From: Rhizobium tropici CIAT 899
GTDB lineage: Bacteria; Pseudomonadota; Alphaproteobacteria; Rhizobiales; Rhizobiaceae
Length of the DNA: 64,000 bases
Direction of reading: 5' to 3'
NCBI RefSeq assembly: GCF_000330885.1
Contig: NC_020059.1
Coordinates: forward strand, 423,001-487,000
Positions 25,817-35,741 of the stretch are shown here, piece by piece; the first letter of the stretch is position 1; every line of letters begins with the position of its first letter. The position numbers and the translations under genes were made by a program. Below the pieces are notes generated by a model. That model did not search any database, was not told where the DNA came from, and saw nothing but the letters and a program-made list of their open reading frames with translations.

Positions 25817-26707
25817 ATGCCGGAATTACCAGAGGTCGAAACCGTCAGACGCGGCCTTGCGCCTTCCATGGAGGGTGCCGTTCTGAAGAAGCTGGAGCTG
25901 CGCCGCAACGATCTGCGCTTTCCTTTCCCGGCCGATTTCGCTCGGCATGTTGCGGGCCGCGGCATCACGTCGCTGTCCCGCCGCGCCAAATACCTGCTGA
26001 TCGATCTCGACGACGGCAAGACGATCGTCGCGCATCTCGGCATGTCAGGCTCGTTCCGGGTGGAGGAAGGTGCTGCGGCCGAGACGCCAGGAACCTTCCA
26101 TCATCCCCGCTCCAAGGACGAGAAGCATGATCACGTCCTCTTCCATCTGGTGGGTGCAAGCGGCGATGCGCGCGTCATCTACAATGACCCGCGCCGCTTC
26201 GGTTTTATGGATCTCGTCCGGCGGACCGAGATGACCAGCCATCCCTTCTTCCGTGATCTCGGGCCGGAACCCACGGGCAATGAACTGAGTGCCGATTATC
26301 TGGCTAAGCGCTTTGGCGGCAAGGCGCAGCCGCTGAAGAGCGCGCTGCTCGACCAGAAAAACATCGCGGGCCTCGGCAATATATATGTATGCGAGGCGCT
26401 GTGGCGTTCTCACCTGTCGCCGTTGCGCGCCGCCGGGACGCTGGTCACGGATGCCGGACAGCCGACCGAAGCGCTGTTCACGCTCGTCGATGCCATCCGC
26501 GAGGTCATTGCTGATGCGATCGCTGCAGGCGGTTCGTCGCTGCGCGACCATATCCAGACGGACGGTTCGCTCGGCTATTTCCAGCACTCCTTTTCCGTCT
26601 ATGATCGCGAAGCACAGCCTTGCCGTACGCCCGGCTGCGGCGGTACGGTCAGTCGCATCGTCCAGGCGGGGCGCTCTTCTTTCTACTGCGCCTCCTGCCA
26701 AGGGTGA
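25817..26707 (+). CDS. mutM: formamidopyrimidine-DNA glycosylase
   Basis: Base-excision-repair enzyme that removes 8-oxoguanine and formamidopyrimidines and nicks the backbone. The N-terminus [10 protein letters not shown] provides the catalytic Pro2 and Glu3. HLGMSGSF and the helix-two-turn-helix [17 protein letters not shown] follow. The C-terminal zinc finger has [10 protein letters not shown] and CASCQG (four Cys). The length of 296 residues is normal. The enoyl-CoA hydratase gene follows at 34 bases. Confidence 0.97.
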   Translation: MPELPEVETVRRGLAPSMEGAVLKKLELRRNDLRFPFPADFARHVAGRGITSLSRRAKYLLIDLDDGKTIVAHLGMSGSFRVEEGAAAETPGTFHHPRSKDEKHDHVLFHLVGASGDARVIYNDPRRFGFMDLVRRTEMTSHPFFRDLGPEPTGNELSADYLAKRFGGKAQPLKSALLDQKNIAGLGNIYVCEALWRSHLSPLRAAGTLVTDAGQPTEALFTLVDAIREVIADAIAAGGSSLRDHIQTDGSLGYFQHSFSVYDREAQPCRTPGCGGTVSRIVQAGRSSFYCASCQG

Positions 26708-26741
26708 TTGACGGGCCAAAGCTGATAAAAGGGAGAGAGAA

Positions 26742-27515
26742 GTGGCTTACGAAACCCTCATTGTCGAAACACATGGGGCCGTCGGCCTCGTCCGGATCAA
26801 TCGGCCGCAGGCGCTGAACGCGCTGAACTCAACGGTCCTCTCCGAGCTGAAGCAAGCCTATGCCGCTCTTCATCTTGACGATGCCATCGGTGCGATCGTG
26901 CTCACCGGTTCGGAAAAGGCCTTCGCTGCCGGCGCCGACATCAAGGAAATGCAATCGCTCGATTTCGTTGACGCCTATAAGAATGACTTTTTCAGCGGCT
27001 GGGCCGAGATTGCCAATGCCCGCAAGCCTGTCATCGCGGCGGTCAGCGGCTTTGCGCTCGGCGGCGGCTGCGAAGTGGCGATGATGTGCGATTTCATCAT
27101 CGCCTCGGAAACCGCCAAATTCGGCCAGCCGGAAATCACGCTCGGCGTCATCCCTGGCATGGGCGGCTCGCAGCGTCTCACGCGTGCGGTCGGCAAGGCC
27201 AAGGCGATGGACCTCATATTGACGGGCCGGATGATGGATGCGGTAGAGGCGGAGCGTTCCGGCCTTGTGGCGCGCGTCGTACCGGCAGACAAGCTGCTCG
27301 ACGAGGCGCTGGCCGCCGCCGCCAAGATCGCTTCTTATTCCGGTCCCGCCGTGATGATGGCCAAGGAGGCGGTCAATCGTGCCTTCGAAACCACGCTCGA
27401 GGAGGGACTGCGCTTCGAACGCCGCCTGTTCCATAGCCTGTTCGCCACAGAGGATCAGAAGGAGGGCATGGCGGCCTTCGTCGAGAAGCGCAAGCCAGCC
27501 TTCAAGAACCGGTAG
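26742..27515 (+). CDS. enoyl-CoA hydratase
   Basis: A 257-residue crotonase-fold enzyme that hydrates 2-enoyl-CoA in fatty-acid or amino-acid breakdown. The oxyanion-hole motifs [11 protein letters not shown] and [13 protein letters not shown] and the two catalytic glutamates in [20 protein letters not shown] (short-chain hydratase pattern) are present. It starts at a GTG preceded by GGGAGAGAG. It lies between mutM and rpsT, an arrangement seen in other rhizobia. The exact acyl chain is not predictable. Confidence 0.92.
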   Translation: MAYETLIVETHGAVGLVRINRPQALNALNSTVLSELKQAYAALHLDDAIGAIVLTGSEKAFAAGADIKEMQSLDFVDAYKNDFFSGWAEIANARKPVIAAVSGFALGGGCEVAMMCDFIIASETAKFGQPEITLGVIPGMGGSQRLTRAVGKAKAMDLILTGRMMDAVEAERSGLVARVVPADKLLDEALAAAAKIASYSGPAVMMAKEAVNRAFETTLEEGLRFERRLFHSLFATEDQKEGMAAFVEKRKPAFKNR

Positions 27516-27708
27516 GGACCAAGATTCCGGAATTACGCGGGTTTGGCGAGAATCCGCGTTGACGCCGCGGCTCATTCCGGTTATATGCCCGCCACAGTTT
27601 GGAAAGCCGCTCTGGTTTTCCGCAATTGCTCCCGCATTGCTGGATGAAGTGGCCATGGGGCCTACGCCGCAACGATGGAGTTTTGTTCGAATTCTAAGAG
27701 AGGCATAC

Positions 27709-27984
27709 ATGGCCAATACTACCTCGGCGAAAAAAGCGACCCGTAAGATCGCCCGCCGCACCGATGTCAACAAGGCTCGTCGCTCGCGCGTTCGCACGTT
27801 CGTTCGCCAGGTCGAAGAAGCCATCGCATCGGGTGATGCGGATCGCGCAAAGACAGCTTTCATTGCTGCTCAGCCGGAACTGGCTCGCGCGGCAAAGAAG
27901 GGCGTGCTTCACGCCAACACCGCTTCCCGCAAGGTTTCGCGTCTTGCCAAGCGCGTGAAGGCCCTTTCGGCCCCCACCGCATAA
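27709..27984 (+). CDS. rpsT: 30S ribosomal protein bS20
   Basis: A 91-residue basic helical protein that binds 16S rRNA in the body of the small subunit. It begins [15 protein letters not shown] and contains [13 protein letters not shown] and [17 protein letters not shown], all typical. The ATG at 27709 follows AGAGAGG. The 193 bases upstream should contain its own promoter. A clear terminator follows, so it is monocistronic or only partly read from the hydratase gene. Confidence 0.97.
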   Translation: MANTTSAKKATRKIARRTDVNKARRSRVRTFVRQVEEAIASGDADRAKTAFIAAQPELARAAKKGVLHANTASRKVSRLAKRVKALSAPTA

Positions 27985-28016
27985 TCTTTCGTTAACGAGT
28001 CTATCGTTAGTATTAA

Positions 28017-28041
28017 GCCCGGCCCTCGCGCCGGGCTTTTT
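28017..28041 (+). terminator. rpsT terminator
   Basis: GCCCGGC (28017-28023), a six-base loop and GCCGGGC (28030-28036) form a perfect 7-bp GC stem followed by five T. It is a standard intrinsic terminator 33 bases after the rpsT stop. Confidence 0.9.
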
Positions 28042-28229
28042 GGATTCAGCCAAAAAAATGCCGCATTGCCAAAATTGACTGCTCGATCATGTCAGTGACG
28101 TGACAGAAATATACATTTTAAAACAATGGCTTACGGCAGGATATCTCAGCGCTGGGTGATCTGCATGACGCATTGCCGGCTCACAACTGAGTCAAGGGAT
28201 ATTTTATTTTTTTTCTTTTGAAAGCTGTG

Positions 28230-28278
28230 AGAATCGCGGTCGACAGGAATCTCTTTGATTCAACAGCGATTCTTTTTT
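28230..28278 (+). terminator. large terminator-like hairpin, possible small-RNA end
   Basis: AGAATCGC at 28230-28237 pairs perfectly with GCGATTCT at 28266-28273. An inner 5-bp hairpin (GAATC 28247-28251, GATTC 28257-28261) sits in the loop, and the outer stem runs straight into six T. This two-level structure with a T-tail is what the 3' end of a small RNA often looks like. Confidence 0.5.
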
Positions 28279-28467
28279 GAAGGGCTTGTGACAGTCAAAA
28301 ATGGCCTCCTGAGTCAATGGCCGCCTCTTAATTTTGTGTAAAATTCATCGTTGATATCTGCCTTCGATCCTGCCTAAATGGATTTCAACAAGGGGCGCGG
28401 ATTTCACCTTAAACGGCTTCGGCAAACACCGTTACGTATGGCGGTGGAGGTGGTTTTGTCTCTTGTG

Positions 28468-28492
28468 ACGGAGCGGTTCAGTTCCGTTTTTT
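28468..28492 (+). terminator. terminator-like hairpin upstream of dnaA
   Basis: ACGGAGC (28468-28474), loop GGTTCA and GTTCCGT (28481-28487) form a 7-bp stem with one G-T pair, followed by T-rich sequence to 28492. The loop side shares GGAGCGGTTCAG with the repeat at 36969. It could end a small transcript within the gap. Confidence 0.5.
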
Positions 28493-28613
28493 CAAACAGT
28501 TGACGAGTAAGAACCGGAAGCGGCGACGCTTGCGGAACGAGGAAGCTTGTCTGTCCTTTGCGGCCCAAATCATTGGCGCGGCTGCGGGGAGGGGAGAAAA
28601 ATTGACAGCCATT

Positions 28614-28652
28614 GGAGCGGTCAATCGGAATACGAGGGCCGATTGATGCTCC
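28614..28652 (+). promoter_or_regulatory. long inverted repeat upstream of dnaA
   Basis: GGAGC plus TCAATCGG (28614-28618, 28621-28628) pair with CCGATTGA plus GCTCC (28639-28646, 28648-28652), giving 13 base pairs with a small internal loop. There is no T-run, so it is not a terminator. It lies about 200 bases before the dnaA start and could be an operator or an mRNA-leader structure. Confidence 0.5.
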
Positions 28653-28856
28653 GGTTACAGACGCCGAGACGAATGCTGCTTTAAAGAGCGGTTTTCGCCA
28701 CAGTGTTCCTGTAAAGCCTGCTGGCCGGGCGTGGCTGATGAACCGGTATGCGGCGCAGCTTGGGACAACGAGCGCGATCGTCATGCCATGGCGAAGAACC
28801 AGGGGCGGCAGTGATGTGCTCCCGCCCTATAAAGAGACTTTGGAAGGCGGCACTAT

Positions 28857-30407
28857 ATGCAGATACATACGAGGGCGACGGGTGCGTTGGAAAATGGGGA
28901 CAATGCGCAGGCGTTCGGTGCGGTTTGCTTAGAAGCGGCGGGGGAAAAGGGCGACGTGGCGCGAAATAATTTGTTCGAGCGCGTCAGCGCGCGCTTGAAG
29001 GCTCAGGTCGGACCCGATGTCTATGCCAGCTGGTTTGCGCGGCTCAAGCTTCATTCGGTATCGAAGAGCGTCGTTCGCCTCACGGTCCCGACGACATTTC
29101 TGAAGTCCTGGATCAACAATCGCTATCTCGATCTCATCACCAGCCTGTTCCAGGCTGAGGATGCCGAGATCCTCAAAGTCGAAATTCTGGTGCGCACCGC
29201 AACCCGGCAGGGCGCGAAGCCATCTGTCGATGAGCAGCCGGCGGTGCCGGACCAGGCGGCTGTCGCGCCGATCCGTCGCGCCGTCGCCCAGCCGGCCGGC
29301 CAGGTGGTTGCCCAGGCCGTGAGTGCGGCTGCGGCTGCGCGGCCCGCAACGGCGGGCGCGCCGCTGTTCGGCTCTCCGCTCGATTCCCGCTTCACCTTCG
29401 ATACGTTCGTTGAAGGCAGCTCGAACCGTGTCAGCCTTGCTGCGGCAAAGACCATCGCCGAAGCTGGCTCCGGCGCCGTGCGTTTCAATCCGCTCTTCGT
29501 CCATGCAACGGTTGGCCTTGGCAAGACCCACCTTCTGCAGGCGATCGCGAATGCGGCAGTACAGAACCCGCGCGGCCTGCGGGTCGTCTACCTGACGGCG
29601 GAATATTTCATGTGGCGCTTCGCAACCGCGATCCGCGACAATGACGCACTGACGCTGAAGGACTCGCTGCGCAATATCGATCTGCTCATCATCGACGACA
29701 TGCAGTTCCTGCAGGGCAAGATGATCCAGCATGAGTTCTGCCATCTGTTGAACATGCTGCTCGACAGCGCCAAGCAGGTCGTCGTTGCCGCCGATCGCGC
29801 TCCCTGGGAGCTGGAATCGCTCGACCCGCGCGTGCGTTCGCGCCTGCAGGGCGGTGTGGCGATCGAAGTCGAGGCGCCGGACTATGAAATGCGCCTTGAG
29901 ATCCTCAAGCGCCGTCTCGATGCTGCCCGCCAGGACGATCCGTCGCTGGAAATCCCGGCCGAGCTTCTCTCGCATGTCGCCCGCAACGTGACCGCCAGCG
30001 GCCGCGAACTGGAAGGAGCCTTCAACCAGCTTATCTTCCGCCGTTCCTTCGAGCCGAACCTGACGGTCGAGCGCGTCGATGAACTGCTGGCGCATCTGGT
30101 CGGCTCCGGCGAGCCGCGCCGTGTCCGCATCGAGGACATTCAGCGCATCGTCGCACGTCACTACAACGTGTCGCGCCAGGAGCTGGTTTCGAACCGCCGC
30201 ACGCGCGTCATCGTCAAGCCGCGCCAGATCGCCATGTATCTGTCGAAGACGCTGACGCCGCGTTCCTTCCCGGAAATCGGCCGCCGTTTCGGTGGTCGCG
30301 ATCATACGACTGTGCTGCATGCGGTGCGCAAGATCGAGGAGCTGATTTCCGGCGACAGCAAGCTGTCGCACGAGATCGAGCTGCTGAAGCGCCTCATCAA
30401 CGAATAG
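28857..30407 (+). CDS. dnaA: chromosomal replication initiator protein DnaA
   Basis: AAA+ ATPase of 516 residues that opens the replication origin. Domain I (about 35-110) is recognisable by [19 protein letters not shown] Pro/Ala-rich linker follows (about 125-175), then the AAA+ domain with Walker [10 protein letters not shown] near residue 220 and Walker [10 protein letters not shown]. The C-terminal DNA-binding domain has the signature [16 protein letters not shown]. The start at 28857 follows GGAAGG. An extra stretch of about 30 residues precedes domain I, as is usual in rhizobia. A strong terminator follows the gene, so it is monocistronic (dnaN is elsewhere). Confidence 0.97.
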   Translation: MQIHTRATGALENGDNAQAFGAVCLEAAGEKGDVARNNLFERVSARLKAQVGPDVYASWFARLKLHSVSKSVVRLTVPTTFLKSWINNRYLDLITSLFQAEDAEILKVEILVRTATRQGAKPSVDEQPAVPDQAAVAPIRRAVAQPAGQVVAQAVSAAAAARPATAGAPLFGSPLDSRFTFDTFVEGSSNRVSLAAAKTIAEAGSGAVRFNPLFVHATVGLGKTHLLQAIANAAVQNPRGLRVVYLTAEYFMWRFATAIRDNDALTLKDSLRNIDLLIIDDMQFLQGKMIQHEFCHLLNMLLDSAKQVVVAADRAPWELESLDPRVRSRLQGGVAIEVEAPDYEMRLEILKRRLDAARQDDPSLEIPAELLSHVARNVTASGRELEGAFNQLIFRRSFEPNLTVERVDELLAHLVGSGEPRRVRIEDIQRIVARHYNVSRQELVSNRRTRVIVKPRQIAMYLSKTLTPRSFPEIGRRFGGRDHTTVLHAVRKIEELISGDSKLSHEIELLKRLINE

Positions 30408-30436
30408 GCCGGGTATCGGCGTTCACCACACGAGCT

Positions 30437-30467
30437 ACGGCCGGCTTCATTGCCGGCCGTTTCTTTT
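30437..30467 (+). terminator. dnaA terminator
   Basis: ACGGCCGGC (30437-30445), loop TTCATT and GCCGGCCGT (30452-30460) form a perfect 9-bp stem followed by TTCTTTT. It lies 30 bases after the dnaA stop. Confidence 0.88.
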
Positions 30468-30492
30468 GGGCGATCAGGCGGGCGAAGTACGC

Positions 30493-31389
30493 CTATGCCG
30501 ATGGCGTTGTGCGTGAAACCTCGGAAAATAGCCACGCACGCAGCACCGCTATCGCCGGTCTTTCCAGCGCACCGGGCTGATAGACAAGATGGTAGGCAAG
30601 CGCGCTTGCAAATCCCGTCGGGAATGGCGCAACAAGCGTGCCGTCAGCCAGTTCCTGCTCCACGAAGGAGCGGCGCATCAAGGCGATGCCAAGGCCAGCC
30701 TTCATGGCGTGGTAGGCGCCCATGCCGTCGGTAAAGACCGGCCCATGCATGGCATCCACCCGCGTTGCCCCGACGGCCTTCAGCCAGAGCTCCCAGTCGC
30801 GCCGGTAGACGTCATGGATCAACGTCAGGGTGGCGAGATCGTCAACCGCAGGGGAGGGGCCGAATGCAGCCGCCATTTCCGGCGTACAGACCGGAACATA
30901 TTCGTCATCGAGAAATCGTTCGCTTGCCAATCCCTCATAGCCGCCGAGGCCGTGGCGGATGGCAAGATCGATCCCATCCCGCTGGAAATCCATCATGCGA
31001 TAGGACGCGCTGATGCGCAGGTCGATATCGGGATGGGCCTCCTCGAAGCGCCGCAGCCGCGGCACCAGCCAGTGCGTGGCGAAGCCGGCTGTGCAGGTAA
31101 GGGTCAGCACCGTATCGTTGGAGCGCATTGCGAGAGCCGCTGTCGCCTCGCGGATGAGGCGGAATGCCGTTCGCATCGTCGCAAAATATTCGGCACCTTC
31201 ACTCGTCAGCGCCAGGCTCCGGGCTCGCCGCTCGAAAAGCCGCACGCCGAGGGCGCTTTCGAGGTCGCGGATCTGCAGGCTGATGGCGCCCGGCGTCACA
31301 TGCAGCTCATTTGCCGCCAGTGTCATGCTGAGATGCCGGGCGGAGGCTTCAAAGGCGCGCAGCGCCGAAAGGGATGGCAATTGATCCAT
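30493..31389 (-). CDS. LysR-family regulator (GcvA-like)
   Basis: A 298-residue LysR protein. The N-terminal LPSLSALRAFEASARHLSMT and AANELHVTPGAISLQIRDLE are typical of the GcvA/AmpR-like subgroup. The effector domain contains CTAGFATHWLVPRL. It is divergent from a DMT-family exporter across about 155 bases and probably controls it. It converges on dnaA, with the dnaA terminator in between. Confidence 0.87.
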   Translation of the reverse strand: MDQLPSLSALRAFEASARHLSMTLAANELHVTPGAISLQIRDLESALGVRLFERRARSLALTSEGAEYFATMRTAFRLIREATAALAMRSNDTVLTLTCTAGFATHWLVPRLRRFEEAHPDIDLRISASYRMMDFQRDGIDLAIRHGLGGYEGLASERFLDDEYVPVCTPEMAAAFGPSPAVDDLATLTLIHDVYRRDWELWLKAVGATRVDAMHGPVFTDGMGAYHAMKAGLGIALMRRSFVEQELADGTLVAPFPTGFASALAYHLVYQPGALERPAIAVLRAWLFSEVSRTTPSA

Positions 31390-31544
31390 GATGATTGAGC
31401 TCAGCTAAATCATGATTTGAAAAAGACTCGCTTGTCAGAGTCTCTATATAGCGAGATTATTCCAGTAATAGCGGGGGTTGGCAATGATGTCGCGATTGGC
31501 CGCTGATAAGTAAAACTCAATCAGCTGATGCTGGAGATAGTCTC

Positions 31545-32468
31545 ATGCTACAGAAATCCATGGGTGCGGTCGAATGGAGCATGCTGGTGGGGCTATCCAT
31601 CCTGTGGGGCGGCTCCTTCCTGTTCAATGGCATCCTGGTGCGCGAACTGCCGCCCTTCACCATCGTTACCGCGCGCGTCGCGCTCGCCGCCATTGCTTTG
31701 CATGTCATCGTGCGCGCCACCGGCCATGCGATGCCGAAAGATCGCCAGACCTGGCTCGCCTTCTTCGGCATGGGCTTCCTCAACAATGTCATTCCGTTCC
31801 TGCTGATCGTATGGGGGCAGACCCATATCGCCAGCGGCCTCGCATCCATCCTCAATGCCACCACGCCGCTCTTTGCTGTCGTGGTCGCCCATTTCCTGAC
31901 CGAGGATGAGAAGATGACCGGCAATCGCCTGATCGGCGTCATCGTCGGCTTCGCCGGCGTCGCCCTGATGATCGGCCCTTCGGTGCTTGCAAGCCTCGGC
32001 TCCAACGTGCTGGCGCAGCTTGCCGTGCTGGGTGCCGCCTTCAGCTACTCGCTGGCCGGCATATTCGGCCGCCGTTTCCGTCGCATGGGGCTGGCACCGA
32101 TCATTCCCGCCGCCGGCCAGGTCACAGGATCGGCGATAATGCTTCTGCCGATCGCGCTCTTCGTCGATCGCCCCTGGACGCTGGCCATGCCATCCACCGA
32201 GACCTGGCTGGCTCTGGCCGGCCTGGCAATTCTGTCCACCGCCATCGCCTATGTGCTGTTCTTCCGCATTCTGGCAACGGCCGGCGCCACCAATCTGATG
32301 CTGGTCACCTTCCTCATTCCCGTCAGCGCCATCCTGCTTGGCGCGCTCGTTCTCGGCGAGAGCCTGCAGTCGAAGCATTTTATCGGCATGGCGCTGATCG
32401 CGGTGGGTCTGGCGGCAATCGATGGGCGCTTATTTATCCGCTCCTTGAGGGGGAGGGTCGGCACGTAG
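31545..32468 (+). CDS. EamA/DMT-family transporter
   Basis: Inner-membrane drug/metabolite transporter of 307 residues with ten predicted spans in two EamA repeats (first WSMLVGLSILWGGSFLFNGI, second AVLGAAFSYSLAGIFGRRF). The substrate is unknown; relatives export amino acids or purines. The last codons (RSLRGRVGT) come from a GC-rich repeat that continues into the intergenic region, so the C-terminus looks captured. Probably regulated by the divergent LysR gene. Confidence 0.85.
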   Translation: MLQKSMGAVEWSMLVGLSILWGGSFLFNGILVRELPPFTIVTARVALAAIALHVIVRATGHAMPKDRQTWLAFFGMGFLNNVIPFLLIVWGQTHIASGLASILNATTPLFAVVVAHFLTEDEKMTGNRLIGVIVGFAGVALMIGPSVLASLGSNVLAQLAVLGAAFSYSLAGIFGRRFRRMGLAPIIPAAGQVTGSAIMLLPIALFVDRPWTLAMPSTETWLALAGLAILSTAIAYVLFFRILATAGATNLMLVTFLIPVSAILLGALVLGESLQSKHFIGMALIAVGLAAIDGRLFIRSLRGRVGT

Positions 32469-32566
32469 TGCCGGGGTGGGGTGATCTCGTCGACAACCGA
32501 GTCATCGTACACACGGGGGTCACTCCTACCTGCCGGCCGCGCCCCCTTCTCCCCAAGGGGAGAAGG
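32440..32566. repeat. rhizobial-type intergenic palindromic repeat
   Basis: Two palindromic units. CGGCAC-GTA-GTGCCG lies within a G-rich stretch near 32460-32475 and overlaps the end of the transporter gene. At 32545-32566, CCTTCTCCCC and GGGGAGAAGG are separated by two bases. G- and C-rich elements of this kind are scattered between genes in Rhizobium genomes (from memory). The second unit may act as a stop between the convergent transporter and hemW genes. Confidence 0.6.
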
Positions 32567-32620
32567 AGATTCCGGTGCTCATCCGCCCCATATGCGAGTC
32601 CCCTGCCCTCAAGGGAGGTG

Positions 32621-33823
32621 TTAACAGGCTAGATCGGCGACGACCGAATCGAGAACCAGCATCCCAGCCGGCGTGCAGCGCAGGCGGGAATTGCCGATCC
32701 GCTCTATGAAACCGTGTTCCAGTAAAAACGCCTCGCGCTGCGGATCGGGATCGCGCCCGGACAGCTGCTGCCAGCGGGCTAGATCGACGCCCTCTCGCAG
32801 CCGCAGGCCCATCAGCAGCAATTCGTCGGCCTGTTCGTCGAAACCCAGCATTTCCTGGTCAATCATGCCGTGGCCGTCGCGCTCGACCATCTCGAGCCAG
32901 CTCTCTGGCTTACGTTCGGTCGCCGTCGCCAGCTTCTGCGGGCCACGCGTCAGGCGGCCATGGGCGCCGGGGCCGATGCCCGAATAGTCGCCATAGCGCC
33001 AATAGGTGAGATTGTGCCGGCTCTCGGCGCCGGGACGCGCGTGATTTGAAACCTCATAGGCCGGCATGCCCTCGCGCTCGGTAATCTCCTGCGTCGCCTC
33101 ATAAAGCAGCGCCGATTGATCGCCATCGGGCACGATCAGCTTGCCGGCCTTGTGCAGTCCATAGAACGGCGTGCCTTCCTCGATCGTCAGCTGATAGAGC
33201 GAGAGATGATCGACCGCATAGGAGATCGCCTCTTTCAGCTCGCGCTCCCATTCCTCGACGGTCTGATTCGGGCGAGCATAGATAAGGTCGAAGGACATGC
33301 GCGGGAAGATTTCGCGCGCCAGTCTGATTGCCTTCAGCGCATCCTCGACATTGTGCAGCCGGCCGAGGAATTTCAGGTCGCGGTCGTTCAGTGCCTGCAC
33401 GCCCATCGATACGCGATTGACCCCGGCGGCGCGGTAGCCTCGAAAGCGCTCTGCTTCGACGCTCGACGGATTGGCCTCCATGGTGATCTCGATGCCGTCA
33501 GGCACATGCCATGTCCTGGCAATGCCATCAAGGACGGCACCGACCGTCTCGGGCTTCATCAGCGAAGGCGTGCCGCCGCCGAGGAAGACACTGGTCACCG
33601 TCTTCGGCCCGCTGATCATCCGCATCGTCGCCATTTCCTTCAGAAAGGCGGCCGCGAAGCGCTCCTGATCGACAGGCTGATGGCGGACATGGCTGTTGAA
33701 ATCGCAATAGGGACACTTGGCTGCGCAGAAAGGCCAATGCACATAGACGCCGAAACCGGGTTCGCCGGTATCGGGCAGCAATTGCGCTCCGCGCATCAGA
33801 TCCTGCGTATCTACGACTTCCAC
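32621..33823 (-). CDS. hemW: heme chaperone HemW (radical SAM)
   Basis: A 400-residue radical-SAM protein related to oxygen-independent coproporphyrinogen oxidase. The [4Fe-4S] motif CAAKCPYCDF (CxxxCxxC) is near the N-terminus, followed by FLGGGTPSLM. It lacks the extra N-terminal Cys region of true HemN, so a heme-trafficking role is likely. The GTG at 33823 lies 10 bases after the rdgB stop; an ATG at 33796 is a reasonable alternative start. It is the last gene of a leftward rph-VOC-rdgB-hemW run. Confidence 0.9.
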   Translation of the reverse strand: MEVVDTQDLMRGAQLLPDTGEPGFGVYVHWPFCAAKCPYCDFNSHVRHQPVDQERFAAAFLKEMATMRMISGPKTVTSVFLGGGTPSLMKPETVGAVLDGIARTWHVPDGIEITMEANPSSVEAERFRGYRAAGVNRVSMGVQALNDRDLKFLGRLHNVEDALKAIRLAREIFPRMSFDLIYARPNQTVEEWERELKEAISYAVDHLSLYQLTIEEGTPFYGLHKAGKLIVPDGDQSALLYEATQEITEREGMPAYEVSNHARPGAESRHNLTYWRYGDYSGIGPGAHGRLTRGPQKLATATERKPESWLEMVERDGHGMIDQEMLGFDEQADELLLMGLRLREGVDLARWQQLSGRDPDPQREAFLLEHGFIERIGNSRLRCTPAGMLVLDSVVADLAC

Positions 33824-33832
33824 GGGGTTAGC

Positions 33833-34477
33833 TTACGCCTCCAGGCAGGTTTCGACAAAGATCTTGAAGGCGCGGGCGCGATGTGAGAGCGCCTGCTCGT
33901 CGCCGGGCTTCCAGCCATGCTTCTGCTCGGCGCTCATTTCGCCAAACGTAGTCTCGTATCCCTTGGGCTGGAAGACCGGATCGTAGCCGAAGCCCTGGCT
34001 GCCGCGCGGTGGCCAGACGACCGTGCCCTCCACTTCGCCGCGGAAAAGCTCGGTATGCCCGTCCGGCCAGGCAAGGCAAAGCACGCTGACGAAGCGAGCG
34101 GTGCGGCTCTCCGGCGTGTTGGCGCCGGCCTTTTCCAGGGCGGTTTCGACCTTCTGCATTGCCATGGCGAAATCGCGCGTGCCGTCAGCCGTTTCGGCCC
34201 AATTGGCGGTATAGACGCCGGGATCGCCGCCGAGCGCATCGATCACCAGGCCGGAATCATCCGAGAGTGCCGGCAGACCGGAGGCATTGGCGGAAGCAAG
34301 CGCCTTGATCGTCGCATTTTGCTCGAAGGTCGTGCCCGTCTCGTCCGGCTCGATGAAGTTCAGATCGGCGGCAGACTTGGCGGTAAAGCCGAGCGGGCCG
34401 ATCAGATCGCGGATTTCCTGGATCTTGCCGGCATTGTGGCTGGCGACGACAATGGTCTTGGTCTCGAGCTTGCGCAT
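33833..34477 (-). CDS. rdgB: dITP/XTP pyrophosphatase
   Basis: House-cleaning nucleotide pyrophosphatase that hydrolyses dITP and XTP to monophosphates. About 214 residues. The substrate loop [10 protein letters not shown] is at the N-terminus, with [12 protein letters not shown] and SHRARAF later. The ATG at 34477 follows AGGA by 7 bases. Another ATG at 34492 overlaps the upstream VOC stop (ATGA) and would add five residues; both are plausible. Confidence 0.94.
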   Translation of the reverse strand: MRKLETKTIVVASHNAGKIQEIRDLIGPLGFTAKSAADLNFIEPDETGTTFEQNATIKALASANASGLPALSDDSGLVIDALGGDPGVYTANWAETADGTRDFAMAMQKVETALEKAGANTPESRTARFVSVLCLAWPDGHTELFRGEVEGTVVWPPRGSQGFGYDPVFQPKGYETTFGEMSAEQKHGWKPGDEQALSHRARAFKIFVETCLEA

Positions 34478-34488
34478 GTGCTGTCCTG

Positions 34489-34905
34489 TCATAGGCCCCA
34501 GATGCGGGGTTCGGCGCATTCCAGGCTGTTGCCGGCCGGATCGCGGAAATAGATCGAACGGCCGCCATTCGGCCAGTGAAAATCGGCTTCGATATCGACA
34601 CCCGCTGCCTTCAGCCTCTCGGCCATGGCTTCGATTTCGTCGTTGTCGATGCGAAAGCAGACGTGACCTTGTCCCTCCGTGCCGTGCGGCGGCACGGGCA
34701 GGGCACCTGGCTCATGCGGCTTGACCGTCTCTTCGCTGTTGAAGATCAGGAGCACGCCTGGCCCGCAGCGATAGAAGACATGGCGGTTGCCGCCGCGCGA
34801 GATCTTCTGCAATCCGAGTATGCCGCCATAAAAGGCCTCGGCTGCATCGAGATCGTCCGCATAGAGTGCGGTTTCAAGGACGCCTGCGAGGGCCGGGTCA
34901 GCCAT
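34489..34905 (-). CDS. VOC-family (glyoxalase-like) protein
   Basis: A 138-residue VOC protein: [20 protein letters not shown], then GQGHVCFRI and [19 protein letters not shown]. Conserved Glu and His positions match metal-dependent VOC enzymes of the fosfomycin-resistance/glyoxalase type, but the substrate is not known. It lies 12 bases after rph and just before rdgB on the same strand, so it is translated as part of a housekeeping operon. Confidence 0.83.
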   Translation of the reverse strand: MADPALAGVLETALYADDLDAAEAFYGGILGLQKISRGGNRHVFYRCGPGVLLIFNSEETVKPHEPGALPVPPHGTEGQGHVCFRIDNDEIEAMAERLKAAGVDIEADFHWPNGGRSIYFRDPAGNSLECAEPRIWGL

Positions 34906-34916
34906 TCAAAATATCC

Positions 34917-35633
34917 TCAGGCGATAGCCTGCTTCTGCAGCTCCACCAGTTCGGCAATGCCGTTCTTGGCCAAATGCATCAGCGTGGCGAATTCCTCTTC
35001 GCTGAAAGGGGCACCCTCAGCCGTTCCCTGGATCTCGACGATGCCGCCCTTGCCCGTCATGACGAAATTGGCGTCGGTCTCGGCCGAGGAATCCTCGAGA
35101 TAATCGAGATCGATGACAGGCTGATCGGCAAAGATGCCGCACGAGATGGCGGCGATGTGATCCTTCAGCACCCGCTCGACCTTCACCATGTTGCGGCTTT
35201 CCATCCATTTCAGGCAATCGTAAAGCGCGATCCAGCCACCGGTGATCGAGGCCGTGCGCGTACCGCCATCGGCCTGGATGACGTCGCAATCGACGGTGAT
35301 CTGGCGCTCGCCGAGTTCTTTGAGATCGACGACGGCGCGCAGCGATCGGCCGATGAGGCGCTGGATTTCCTGCGTACGGCCGCCCTGCTTGCCGGCGGCA
35401 GCTTCGCGCTTCATGCGCTCGCCCGTGGCGCGCGGCAGCATGCCGTATTCGGCCGTGACCCAGCCCTTGCCGCTGTTGCGCAGCCATGGCGGCGTCTTGT
35501 CTTCCAGGCTTGCCGTGCAGAGCACATGCGTATCGCCGAATTTCACCAGGCAGGAGCCTTCCGCATGCTTGGAAAAATTGCGCTCGAACGATACCTTGCG
35601 CATCTGGTCGGTTTTTCTGCCTGAAGGCCGCAT
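34917..35633 (-). CDS. rph: ribonuclease PH
   Basis: Phosphorolytic 3'-5' exoribonuclease that trims tRNA 3' ends. The length of 238 residues is standard. It begins [20 protein letters not shown], with [13 protein letters not shown] and the active-site region [10 protein letters not shown] / [17 protein letters not shown]. It is divergent from hrcA, a conserved alphaproteobacterial arrangement, and heads the rph-VOC-rdgB-hemW run. Confidence 0.96.
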   Translation of the reverse strand: MRPSGRKTDQMRKVSFERNFSKHAEGSCLVKFGDTHVLCTASLEDKTPPWLRNSGKGWVTAEYGMLPRATGERMKREAAAGKQGGRTQEIQRLIGRSLRAVVDLKELGERQITVDCDVIQADGGTRTASITGGWIALYDCLKWMESRNMVKVERVLKDHIAAISCGIFADQPVIDLDYLEDSSAETDANFVMTGKGGIVEIQGTAEGAPFSEEEFATLMHLAKNGIAELVELQKQAIA

Positions 35634-35741
35634 TCCACTCTCCTGAATGTTCGTTGACCGCTTCTACGACCCGCAGGCCGCTTTTGCAAAGGAAAAGCAG
35701 GCTGCAAAGCCCCTCGGCAGCCTTGGCGACATTTTTCCCTT

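Larger units (their letters stand above)
28042..28856. other. 815-base gap between rpsT and dnaA
   Basis: No protein gene is convincing here. The gap is AT-rich compared with its surroundings (including a long T-run near 28200-28220) and holds three distinct hairpins, listed separately. The dnaA promoter must be in the right-hand part. I could not find clear DnaA boxes (TTATCCACA type), so I do not call an origin. Confidence 0.6.

Noticed and set aside
28042..28856. Chromosomal replication origin beside dnaA
   Set aside because: The length and AT-rich stretch are suggestive, but I found no cluster of DnaA boxes, and in related rhizobia the origin has been placed near hemE, not dnaA.
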